From assembly GCA_019751875.1 (NCBI GenBank), contig JAIEMV010000004.1, positions 1 to 64,000 on the forward strand: DNA of 64,000 nucleotides, written 5' to 3'. Shown piece after piece: positions 8,659 through 16,809 of the stretch. This stretch comes from Hyphomicrobium sp. (GTDB taxonomy: Bacteria > Pseudomonadota > Alphaproteobacteria > Rhizobiales > Hyphomicrobiaceae). The position numbers and the translations under genes were made by a program. Under the pieces are notes generated by a model. It saw only the letters and a list, made by a program, of their open reading frames with translations, made no database searches and was not told the origin of the DNA. Numbering within the stretch: position 1 is the stretch's first letter; each line of letters opens with the position of its first letter.

Positions 8659-9591
8659 TTACTGCGAGCACGGGCTCTGGTCGAGCAGGGTCAGTTCCTT
8701 CAGTTCGCCCTTCAGGCGGTAATCGCCGTGATCGATGACAAGGTTCGATGTCACGCCGTTCTCGTGGAACCGGAAGTACATCTCATAAAGTGGAAGTTGA
8801 TCGAAGTGGCGCGACTCGGGCTTGAAATAGGCGATCGAGACGGGCCACGAGCGCACGCCGTCGAGTTTTGCCGCATCGCCCGTCAACTTCGGTACGGCGC
8901 GAAGTTCCTCGCGCGTAGAAACTTTGCCGATGGCAGCGGCGGTGAAGTAGTATTTTTCGCCACCCTCCGAACCGTCATACAGGTTGCCGCTGAAGACACG
9001 GCTGCCGGCTTTGGCTTGGCGAATAATGGCCATGGAATGATCGATGGGAAAATAGACCGGTTCCCCGATTTTAGCCGACTTCCGCTCCGGCTTCGTCAGA
9101 TCGATGGACAGCGACTGCAGAGCGGCTGGGCCTGGCCCTGAAATTTTTGCCGCGCCCTCTAGCTTAGTCGCCAATTGGCCCCCGGCCTCAGTCTTGGTTG
9201 CCGTGCCTTGCGTTTGCTCGACGAGCTGATCGTTGCCGAACGTGGACGAGGAGAAACGCATCCGACGGGCAAGCTTGTCCTCCCAACTCGATGTGCGCAG
9301 ATCGGTCGTGGAGGTCTGGCCTTCCGTCGTCGCGGTCTCTGTGACGAAGCGCATGTTTTGCGCATAGCCTTCACAGGTGCTGCCCATCAGCTCATAGACG
9401 ACGCGGCCCGTGATGCTGCCGATGCTCATGGCCGGGCCCGTCTCATCCAGAGAGATGTCGTAGACGGCCCGGTGCGGCTGCAGTCGGATGGGTGCAACTG
9501 CGGGGTTGACGATCTGTGCAACCGCCGCGGACGATCCGACGGCGGCGGACAGCGTCAGGACGGCGGCCAAACCCGATTGAATTGTGCGCAT
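8659..9591 (-). CDS. eipB: Cell envelope integrity protein EipB (DUF1849)
   Basis: A 310-residue periplasmic protein with a signal peptide (about 1-25, ending AAVAQ) and the DUF1849 fold. Visible family marks are PHRAVYDISLD at the N-terminus of the mature protein, a Cys in GSTCEGY and a C-terminal Cys in DQSPCSQ, which in Brucella EipB form a conserved disulfide. EipB is a spiral beta-sheet protein needed for cell-envelope integrity with unknown ligand. It ends 3 bases from the ROK kinase stop, so the genes converge with no room for a separate terminator. Confidence 0.88.
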   Translation of the reverse strand: MRTIQSGLAAVLTLSAAVGSSAAVAQIVNPAVAPIRLQPHRAVYDISLDETGPAMSIGSITGRVVYELMGSTCEGYAQNMRFVTETATTEGQTSTTDLRTSSWEDKLARRMRFSSSTFGNDQLVEQTQGTATKTEAGGQLATKLEGAAKISGPGPAALQSLSIDLTKPERKSAKIGEPVYFPIDHSMAIIRQAKAGSRVFSGNLYDGSEGGEKYYFTAAAIGKVSTREELRAVPKLTGDAAKLDGVRSWPVSIAYFKPESRHFDQLPLYEMYFRFHENGVTSNLVIDHGDYRLKGELKELTLLDQSPCSQ

Positions 9592-9773
9592 CGATTCTCC
9601 TTGGCCTATTCAGGCGCTGGCTCGTTTGGCCTGTGCAGGCGCTGGCTCCTCGGCTTCTTGGCCGAGGTCACTTGTTTGTACCGGTCATCCTGACATTGCA
9701 AAAGAAGCCGGTTCAGCCGACAACGTGCTCGTCAACCTAGGCGTTTAGTCCCCCAGCTTCAAGGAGATCACAG

Positions 9774-10238
9774 ATGGCCGGCCAGATCGAGGCGAGAATG
9801 AAAGAGCTGGGTCTCGATCTTCCGCCAGCGCCCAATCCGGTCGCCAATTATGTCCCGGCCGTCCAGGCGGGCAACCTTCTGTTCATCTCCGGGCAGATCG
9901 CGAAAGCGGCTGACGGCACGGTCGTCACGGGCTCCGTCGGCACGGATTTGACCGTGGAAGACGGGCAGAAGGCAGCCCGATTATGCGCACTCAACATTCT
10001 GGCCCAAGCGAAGGCCGCGCTTGGTTCGCTCGATCGTATTGGGCAGGTCGTGCGCTTGACCGGGTACGTCAATTCGGGCGCGGGATTTTCTGATCACCCA
10101 AAGGTTGTCAACGGCGCGTCGGATCTGATGGTGCAGGTGCTCGGTGACAGGGGACGGCACACGCGCGCGGCTGTCGGTGCGTCCGGACTACCGGCCAACA
10201 CCGCCGTCGAGGTCGATGCGATCCTACTCATAGCCTGA
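9774..10238 (+). CDS. RidA family protein
   Basis: A 154-residue member of the RidA/YjgF/UK114 superfamily, the longer YjgH-like group. Recognisable parts are AGNLLFISGQIA near residue 32, a helix with NILAQAKAALG, and VVRLTGYVNS. RidA proteins hydrolyse reactive enamine and imine intermediates such as 2-aminoacrylate; the catalytic Arg of classical RidA is not clearly placed here, so activity is uncertain. A strong ribosome binding site (AAGGAG) precedes the ATG. A glycerophosphodiester phosphodiesterase gene follows after 9 bases, probably in one transcript. Confidence 0.87.
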   Translation: MAGQIEARMKELGLDLPPAPNPVANYVPAVQAGNLLFISGQIAKAADGTVVTGSVGTDLTVEDGQKAARLCALNILAQAKAALGSLDRIGQVVRLTGYVNSGAGFSDHPKVVNGASDLMVQVLGDRGRHTRAAVGASGLPANTAVEVDAILLIA

Positions 10239-10247
10239 GGGTTCGTG

Positions 10248-11009
10248 ATGCTCGATCGCGGAGCGTTTTTGAGACCGATCGCCCATCGCGGCCTGCACGA
10301 TGAGCGCGCAGGTGTGATCGAGAATACGGCGGCCGCTTTCGAGGCGGCGATCGCCAAAGGCTTCGGCATTGAATGTGATCTGCGCCCGGCGCGCGGAGGG
10401 CTGCCGGTTGTCTTTCACGACGAGACAACGGAACGCATCATCGGCGGCGAGAGCAAGCTCATTTCTCAACTCGGCGAGGCGACCATCCATGCCTTGCGCA
10501 CACAGACGGGGGGACACGGCATCCTTACGTTTGCCGATTTTCTCGCGCTCGTGGACGGTCGTGTGCCGCTGCTCGTCGAGATCAAGAGCGAGTGGGATCC
10601 GCCGGATGTGCCATTCCTCGCAGAAATCGGCCGGCGCGCTCTGGACTATCCGGGCGATATCGCGCTGATGTCGTTCGATCCGGATGTCATGACTGTGATG
10701 CGCGAACTGGCGACTGAGATCCCGCGCGGCATCGTTTCTGGCGGCTATCGGGACGAGCATGGCGAGACCTGGTGGCGTGACCGGATCAGCGACGAACGGG
10801 CCGAGCGGCTCTCCAACCTGCTCGAGTCCGGTCCTGTCGCACCGTCGTTCTACGCCTATCATGTCAAATCACTGCCAACGCCCGTGACCCGCTACGTGCG
10901 CGAGGTGGCCGGACTGCCCATTTTCGCATGGACCGTACGCACGGCCGAGGATGCGGCCAGGGCCCGATTGGCTGCGGATCAGATGATTTTCGAGGGCACC
11001 GGCTTCTGA
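10248..11009 (+). CDS. Glycerophosphodiester phosphodiesterase
   Basis: A 253-residue GDPD-family enzyme hydrolysing glycerophosphodiesters to sn-glycerol-3-phosphate and an alcohol, of the cytoplasmic UgpQ type because no signal peptide is seen. The motif PIAHRGLHDE contains the catalytic HR, followed by ENTAAAF with the metal-binding Glu-Asn, ECDLRPARGG, and FHDET with the second catalytic His. Later LVEIKSEW supplies another metal ligand Glu. A GTG immediately upstream at 10245 is an alternative start. The downstream neighbour is on the other strand. Confidence 0.9.
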   Translation: MLDRGAFLRPIAHRGLHDERAGVIENTAAAFEAAIAKGFGIECDLRPARGGLPVVFHDETTERIIGGESKLISQLGEATIHALRTQTGGHGILTFADFLALVDGRVPLLVEIKSEWDPPDVPFLAEIGRRALDYPGDIALMSFDPDVMTVMRELATEIPRGIVSGGYRDEHGETWWRDRISDERAERLSNLLESGPVAPSFYAYHVKSLPTPVTRYVREVAGLPIFAWTVRTAEDAARARLAADQMIFEGTGF

Positions 11010-11090
11010 GGCATGGCACAGGCGACGACGACCGTCGCCCCCGTACCAACCCCTGGAAGTTTCAGCCTTCGAACAGCGCCCAGATTCCCC

Positions 11091-13601
11091 CTAGTTGAAG
11101 GGAATGTTGATCCAGAGCGATCCGCTGACGGCTTCAAAGTCGTTGGCACCGATGCCGTCGTAGCCCGCCGCACCGCGTAAACCGATGCCGCTCGGGGTTG
11201 TGATCAACAAGCCGCCCTCGACGCGCGCCCGGCTTTCGTCGCTGTCAGCGAGGATACCGTTCACATACAGGTCGTCGCTGTCGAAGTTCCAGATGCCGCT
11301 GATGGCGACGTGCGGCTCGATGATCGACCCGCCATAGCCGTTGAAGCGGTATCCGACTTCCATGGTTCCGGTGACGCGCCCGATGCTGGCGCCGCCGCCG
11401 GGTATGGTCTGCTGCAGGCTCGTCGAGTAGGAGCCATAGTCTTCCTCACCGTAGGCAATGCTGATCTGGGGCGAGAAGCGCCAGGCGCCGGAATACTCGT
11501 TGCCGGTAAGCGTCGCCGATGCGAGCCAGCGATCGGTTTCGAAGCTGCCGGTCCTGTTCTGCGTATCGGTAAGGTCGATATCGTTGTCCGACCGGCCCCA
11601 TGCGGCGCGCGCATCGAAGTAGAGATTATCGGCGAGACGGATGCCGATGTAGGGACCGGCCATCCAGCCTCGGCCTTCGATGTTGCCCTTGAGCGTCGGA
11701 TCGTCGATAACCTCCTCGGTATCATCAACCTGGACTAGAGCGCCGACCAGAATGCCAGGGGAGACGACGTAGTCGGCCCCGACATAGAGGACGCTGAAGT
11801 CGCCGTCGCGGTTCACACCGCCGAGATCATCGTTGTAGCGGACGATCGTGCCTTCGACCCAGACATCTAGTCCGGGGCGTAAGCCGTTCGGCTGCGTGAC
11901 ATAGGGCGCGTCAGCGAAGTTCAACCCTGCCTTCATCATCAAATCATTCTGGCGCTGCTGTTCGGCGGCGGTTGCGATGGCGCGCAGTTCGCTAAGGCTC
12001 GTGCTGAACTTGATCGTGCCGCTGTCCTGCGCCGCCGGCATCAGTTGGCCTGCGATGTTGGCCAGAACCCCGGTGGCGGTTGATGTCGGGCCGCTCTGGA
12101 CCTGCATGTCCGGACGCGAGGGATCGAAAACTTCGTTCTGCTGCGTCATGGTGCTGAACGGATTGGCTCCCAGCGCCATGCTGCCGGTCGGAACCCGGGA
12201 TGCGAAGGGATCAGACCCAGTCGACATGCCCGGCGTGCGGGAGGTGGTTGCCGTCGAAGCGGGAGCCGACACGGCACCATTGAGTTTCATCGGGCCGTCT
12301 TTCAGGCTCTGCTGCTCCGGCGGCGCCTCGCCGAGACGGCGCAGCATGCGGGCGCGGTCCGGCCCATAGGTGAGCAGGTTATCGAGCCGGCGGATGACGA
12401 AGCGCTTGGTTTCTTCTTCGGTGCGGTTGTCTTTCAGATCGTCATTGGTGAAGGTGCAGGTGACGTTAGCGTCATCGGCGCTAATCGTCAGGCCATCCGT
12501 GCCATCTGCGTCGCTGCCGTCACATTGGATAGACGTCTGAACATAGCCGGCTACGCCTGTCTCGCTGAGTTGGTAAGTTCCAGCCGCCACGACAGCATTC
12601 GTTACCGGCGCCGATCCTTGAACGCCACTTCCCGACCCACCTGGCCCGGTGAACGAGAGTGTGAAGTCGGCAGGTGTCGCAGTCAAACCATCATCGTTGA
12701 TGACTGTTTTCTTGAGTGTGAGGGTCTTTGCCGGCGGACCCGGTGTGTAAGTGTTGGTAAACGTGCACGTGGTGTCGGTGGTCACGTTAACTTGCCTGTT
12801 GTTGGCCAGCACATCAGTGCCGTTACACGTCAGCGCTGTCAGCGTGTAATTGGGAACGCTGCTCTCGGAGAGAGAATAGGTCCCAGATGTGACGGGTGCG
12901 GCGGTGATCGACGTATCGCCTTCTACGCCAGAAATCGTGTCGACTGCCCCGGCTGCGGTAAGCGTGAAGTCGGTGTCTGCTGCTGTTCCCCCATTGACGG
13001 TCTTCAACAGTGTGAGTTTTGGTTTTGGAGGAGCCGGGGGGTCGCATTTCACTTGGTACCGAACAACTGCGAACTCTTCGTTGCCACCTACGTGGGTTGT
13101 ACCAATCGATTGCGGAGGAGGTGTTGACACGTTGGCAGCCGTTCGCTGCACCACTCCCTGTGCTTCCGTTTGTGAGAACGAACCTAAGCCATTGATGCTG
13201 TAGGAAACTGGATCATCGTTATCGGAAACGCCGCCAGATGGAGGGGTTGCAGTTGTATTCGGATTGCAGACGTTGAAGGTGACGTTTGCTGGCGAGGTGG
13301 AATATGTCAGCAAATCCTGAGGTGAAGCACTGCTTACTGATGGATTTGAAAGCTGCAGCTTCTGACAATTGTCTCCGTCAGCGCACAGGGTTTGCACGGT
13401 CGACCATTGGCCCGTGCATTGAACGGTTACGTTATTGCTCTGGCCACTGCGGGTGATGACATTCGCATTGCCGGTTTCAAACGAGCAATTTGTCTGCGCG
13501 AGAGCTGCATGCGGTGATCCTAGGCCAGCAGCGAGTGCTAGTCCCATCGCCATTAGGCGGTTGGCCAGGAAAGTACGCAACGCCAATTTAAAAATACGCA
13601 T
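11091..13601 (-). CDS. Autotransporter-type outer membrane protein with SpaA-like repeats
   Basis: An 836-residue predicted surface protein. A long Sec signal peptide (about 1-35, ending HAALAQ) leads to a Cys-containing passenger. Two tandem repeats follow, each beginning LTLLKTVNGG or LTLKKTVINDDG and ending CTFTN. They contain the prealbumin-like pattern seen in SpaA-type adhesin repeats (AGTYQLSE, GTYSLSE). A linker (DNRTEEETKRFVIRRLDNLL and low-complexity Ser/Thr/Gly sequence) connects to a C-terminal beta-barrel of about 270 residues ending LWINIPFN, typical of type V autotransporters. The start MRIFKLALRTFL was chosen over an upstream in-frame codon because it begins the signal peptide. 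The combination of domains is unusual. No protease or passenger-cleavage site is evident. Confidence 0.85.
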   Translation of the reverse strand: MRIFKLALRTFLANRLMAMGLALAAGLGSPHAALAQTNCSFETGNANVITRSGQSNNVTVQCTGQWSTVQTLCADGDNCQKLQLSNPSVSSASPQDLLTYSTSPANVTFNVCNPNTTATPPSGGVSDNDDPVSYSINGLGSFSQTEAQGVVQRTAANVSTPPPQSIGTTHVGGNEEFAVVRYQVKCDPPAPPKPKLTLLKTVNGGTAADTDFTLTAAGAVDTISGVEGDTSITAAPVTSGTYSLSESSVPNYTLTALTCNGTDVLANNRQVNVTTDTTCTFTNTYTPGPPAKTLTLKKTVINDDGLTATPADFTLSFTGPGGSGSGVQGSAPVTNAVVAAGTYQLSETGVAGYVQTSIQCDGSDADGTDGLTISADDANVTCTFTNDDLKDNRTEEETKRFVIRRLDNLLTYGPDRARMLRRLGEAPPEQQSLKDGPMKLNGAVSAPASTATTSRTPGMSTGSDPFASRVPTGSMALGANPFSTMTQQNEVFDPSRPDMQVQSGPTSTATGVLANIAGQLMPAAQDSGTIKFSTSLSELRAIATAAEQQRQNDLMMKAGLNFADAPYVTQPNGLRPGLDVWVEGTIVRYNDDLGGVNRDGDFSVLYVGADYVVSPGILVGALVQVDDTEEVIDDPTLKGNIEGRGWMAGPYIGIRLADNLYFDARAAWGRSDNDIDLTDTQNRTGSFETDRWLASATLTGNEYSGAWRFSPQISIAYGEEDYGSYSTSLQQTIPGGGASIGRVTGTMEVGYRFNGYGGSIIEPHVAISGIWNFDSDDLYVNGILADSDESRARVEGGLLITTPSGIGLRGAAGYDGIGANDFEAVSGSLWINIPFN

Positions 13602-14146
13602 CACACCACCCACACAACGCAAACGCCACACACGAAAAACACACGACGGCTCTGTCCTGCTGCGCGGGTGCGCAGCCGGTTGCAGGACCTGTCGCCAGGT
13701 CAAAATTGAATGAGGTCTTCCCCCAATGATGCTGTTCGATCGCCGCTGAGGAACGCCCCTCCCCGCATGCGAACGACGATTTTACGCGCAGCCCATGCGC
13801 GCACATGCTGCTACGACGCGTCGAAAGACGACGCCGCGCGATCGCATCAGACGCAGGCGCGCCTCACCCGACCGAACCCCGCATTTTTCATGAATGCCGC
13901 AACGGTTCGTTGGACAACCGCCCCACGGCGTCCAGCTTACGCATCGCTTATCGGCTGTCTGCCACCCGGTTGAACCGGGGCCCTCAGGAAGACGGCCACT
14001 GCCGGATCCCTGTCTTATTCACAGGCCATCCACAGTTGAGACTATCAATTACAGCTTGATGTTCGACAGCAACCGCTAAATGGAAGCCGTTGTTCTGTCA
14101 GTAGACTCCATGTGTCGTCTGGACCACGTTCAAAGCCTAGGGTGTG
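13602..14146. other. Intergenic region upstream of the autotransporter gene
   Basis: 545 bases containing the presumptive promoter of the autotransporter gene and the 3' end of the M48 protease gene. I see no gene, repeat or clear terminator. The composition is slightly less GC-rich near 14041-14100. Confidence 0.4.
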
Positions 14147-14992
14147 TCACCCGTTCCTTGCGGCTTTCGCGCGTTCATAGAGCGGCATCACGTCTTTCAG
14201 ATTGTCCTGAAAAGTCTTGATGCGAGTTTGGCCCGATGGATGGGTGGACAGCCATTGCGGGGGTGCGCCGCCCCCTGCTTTCGACATCTTCTGCCAAAGC
14301 GTAATGCCGGCGCGGGGATCATAGCCAGCACGCGCCGCGAGCTCCATTCCGATCAGATCGGCTTCGGTTTCGTCGTTGCGCGAAAACTTCAGGGCCGCGA
14401 GACTCGAGCCGGCCGCGCCCACGAGTTCACCTGCCTGACCGAACAACAACCCGCCGATGACCCGGCTGCCGATATTGGTCATGTTCACCTTCGCGGTACG
14501 CTCGCGCGCGTGCTCCCACAGGGCGTGGCCCATCTCGTGGCCCATGATGACGGCGATCTCGTCATCCGTGAGCTTCAGCTTGTCGATGATGCCGGTGAAA
14601 AAGGCGATCTTGCCACCCGGCATGCAAAACGCGTTGATCGTCGGGCTATCGAAAACGTTCACTTCCCAGTCCCACTTGTCGGACCGGTCATTGAATTTCT
14701 TGGTGTGTGGGAGCAAATCCTTGGCGATGCGGCGGACGCGTTGGGTGCGTGGGTCATTGGCATCGAGCAGCTTGCGCTGCTGGAAGGCCTGCCGCGTCAT
14801 CTGGCTGTACTGAAGAGCGGCCGATTTCTCGACGCTGTCGGCCGAAACCAGATTGTTGAAGATCGACTTGCGCGGCACCTTCACGCCTTCACCGTCCTGC
14901 GCGGCGACGGTTCCGGCCGAAACGACGAGTGCGCAGGCGACGGCGCACAGGACCCGAAAGCCTTGCATCAAAAGACCAGAATGTGCGCGCAT
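14147..14992 (-). CDS. M48 family metalloprotease (periplasmic)
   Basis: A 281-residue zinc metalloprotease with a signal peptide (MQGFRVLCAVACALVVSA, cleavage near VAAQ). The zinc motif HEMGHALWEHA and the third ligand in NDETEADLIGMELAARAGYDP define the M48 family, here close to BepA-like or LoiP-like periplasmic proteases that act on misfolded outer-membrane proteins. The start at 14992 has GAGGG about 8 bases upstream on the coding strand; a Met 8 residues later is the alternative. The gene is divergent from the following acetyltransferase-like gene across 74 bases. Confidence 0.9.
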   Translation of the reverse strand: MRAHSGLLMQGFRVLCAVACALVVSAGTVAAQDGEGVKVPRKSIFNNLVSADSVEKSAALQYSQMTRQAFQQRKLLDANDPRTQRVRRIAKDLLPHTKKFNDRSDKWDWEVNVFDSPTINAFCMPGGKIAFFTGIIDKLKLTDDEIAVIMGHEMGHALWEHARERTAKVNMTNIGSRVIGGLLFGQAGELVGAAGSSLAALKFSRNDETEADLIGMELAARAGYDPRAGITLWQKMSKAGGGAPPQWLSTHPSGQTRIKTFQDNLKDVMPLYERAKAARNG

Positions 14993-15066
14993 AGAAGGTG
15001 CCCTCGAATGATCCAGCCGCGGCGGCCGGAGTATCATATAGGGCGGACCAACTGAGAGGCCAACGG

Positions 15067-16248
15067 ATGGACGACGGCGGGACACGAGAAGCGAAAGTGA
15101 TTTCTCGGATCGTCGATCTCCCGGCGGGGGGCTGGGACCGGCTGGCGAACCCGGACCCGGCGCAGTTCAATCCGTTTGTCTCGCATGCTTTTCTCGCGGC
15201 TCTTGAGACCGCCGGCACGACAGGACCGGAAACCGGCTGGCTGCCTCAGCACATCGTGCTGGAGAATGCCGCAGGCGCTATCGAGGCGGCCATGCCTCTT
15301 TATGTCAAAACACACAGCCGGGGTGAGTATGTTTTCGACCACGCGTTCGCCGATGCCTATCATCGGGCCGGCGGACGCTATTATCCGAAGTTGCAGGTGG
15401 CAGTGCCATTCACGCCGGTACCTGGGCCGCGTCTGCTGATCGCGCCGGAAGCTCAACGCGAAAATACGGAAGCTACCCTGGTTGCCGCGGCCATGACACT
15501 GGCGGACCAGATCGGCGCGTCGTCGGTGCACATTACGTTTCTGCAAGAGGCCGAGTGGAAGCGGCTTGGTGCCATCGGTCTGTTGCAGCGGACCGGCCAG
15601 CAATTCCATTGGACGAACGCCGGCTACCGGTCTTTCGATGATTTTCTGGCGAGCCTGGCCTCGCGCAAACGCAAGATGGTGCGCAAGGAGCGCGCGGATG
15701 CGGTCGCCGATCTCATGATCGAGGAGGTGACAGGTTCGGAGATCAGCGAAGAGCACTGGGATGCCATGTATGCTTTCTACATGGACACGGGCGAGCGAAA
15801 ATGGGGCCGTCCGTATCTCAATCGCGCCTTCTTCTCCGAGCTTGGCCGCATCATGGCTGACAAGTGCCTGCTGATGTTCGCCCGCGACGGCACGACACGC
15901 ATTGCGGGCGCTCTGCACATGATCGGCGGCGATTGCCTTTACGGCCGTTATTGGGGATGCGCGGTGCATGTGCCCTATCTGCATTTCGAACTGTGCTATT
16001 ATCGCGCAATCGACTACGCGATCGCGCATGGGCTGAAACGCGTGGAAGCCGGTGCGCAGGGTGAACACAAGCTGGCGCGCGGCTACAATCCCGTGACGAC
16101 CTATTCGGCGCACTGGTTTGCAGACGAGGGTTTAAGCCGCGCGGTCTCCCGCTTCCTGGTCGAGGAACGGCGGGCGGTCGAAGATGCCAACCGGCTGCTT
16201 GCGGATTTCGCGCCGTATAAGAAGGCTTTGCAGGAGGAACAGGATTAG
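15067..16248 (+). CDS. GNAT family N-acetyltransferase (DUF482, FemAB-like)
   Basis: A 393-residue protein of the DUF482 (COG3146) family, a double-GNAT fold related to FemAB peptidyltransferases. Features are NPFVSHAFLAALE near the start, PLYVKTHSRGEYVFDHAFADAY, the KRKMVRKER basic helix and the C-terminal EAGAQGEHKLARGY with the conserved GAQGEHK signature. Function is uncharacterised; transfer of an acyl or aminoacyl group is an inference from the fold. The ATG at 15067 has GAGAGG upstream; an earlier in-frame codon at 14998 would overlap the promoter of the divergent M48 gene. A HIT-family gene follows after 90 bases. Confidence 0.88.
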   Translation: MDDGGTREAKVISRIVDLPAGGWDRLANPDPAQFNPFVSHAFLAALETAGTTGPETGWLPQHIVLENAAGAIEAAMPLYVKTHSRGEYVFDHAFADAYHRAGGRYYPKLQVAVPFTPVPGPRLLIAPEAQRENTEATLVAAAMTLADQIGASSVHITFLQEAEWKRLGAIGLLQRTGQQFHWTNAGYRSFDDFLASLASRKRKMVRKERADAVADLMIEEVTGSEISEEHWDAMYAFYMDTGERKWGRPYLNRAFFSELGRIMADKCLLMFARDGTTRIAGALHMIGGDCLYGRYWGCAVHVPYLHFELCYYRAIDYAIAHGLKRVEAGAQGEHKLARGYNPVTTYSAHWFADEGLSRAVSRFLVEERRAVEDANRLLADFAPYKKALQEEQD

Positions 16249-16338
16249 GGGATGACAGCAGCTGCCTTGACGGCGGCGGTGGGGCTCTTCTAACTCGCGC
16301 TCACTGTGCGACGCCGATCAGGCCCGATGGAGACCGCT

Positions 16339-16770
16339 ATGCCCGACGCTGCCTACGATCCGGGGAACATCTTTGCCAAGATATTGCGCGGCGAGATTCC
16401 ATCACATCGGGTCTATGAAGACGACGATGTGGTTGCATTCATGGATGTGATGCCGCAAGCGACCGGACACACGCTCGTCGTGCCGAAGGCCCCCTCGCGC
16501 AACCTGCTTGACGCTGATCCGGCGGTTCTTTCGACATTGATGCCGGTGGTTCAGAAAATCGCGCGGGCTGCCAAGTCGGCGTATGCGGCAGACGGCATCA
16601 CGATTATCCAATTCAACGAAGCGCCGGCGGGCCAGACGGTGTTTCATCTGCACGTCCACGTCATCCCGCGGCACGAAGGCGTGCCGCTGAAGACACATGC
16701 GCGAGGCATGGAAGACGGGGCGGTTCTGGCCGAGAATGCTGCTAAGCTGAAAGCGGCGCTCGCGGGCTGA
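16339..16770 (+). CDS. HIT family hydrolase
   Basis: A 143-residue histidine-triad nucleotide-binding protein. The signature HLHVHVIPRHEG provides the HxHxH catalytic triad, and IPSHRVYEDDDVVAFMDVMPQATGHTLVVPK is the nucleotide-binding half of the fold (shown here as the segments before and after AFMD). HIT hydrolases split nucleoside phosphoramidates or dinucleoside polyphosphates; substrate unknown. The start at MPDAAYD has GGAG six bases upstream. Two upstream in-frame starts exist but lack good sites. Confidence 0.93.
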   Translation: MPDAAYDPGNIFAKILRGEIPSHRVYEDDDVVAFMDVMPQATGHTLVVPKAPSRNLLDADPAVLSTLMPVVQKIARAAKSAYAADGITIIQFNEAPAGQTVFHLHVHVIPRHEGVPLKTHARGMEDGAVLAENAAKLKAALAG

Positions 16771-16809
16771 TCCGACGAGCGCCGCTTGACGACCTGCGTC
16801 ACCGATCGA

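Noticed and set aside
12525-13127. 200-residue ORF opposite the autotransporter gene
   Set aside because: It lies antisense to a domain-bearing gene and shows no family or signal features.
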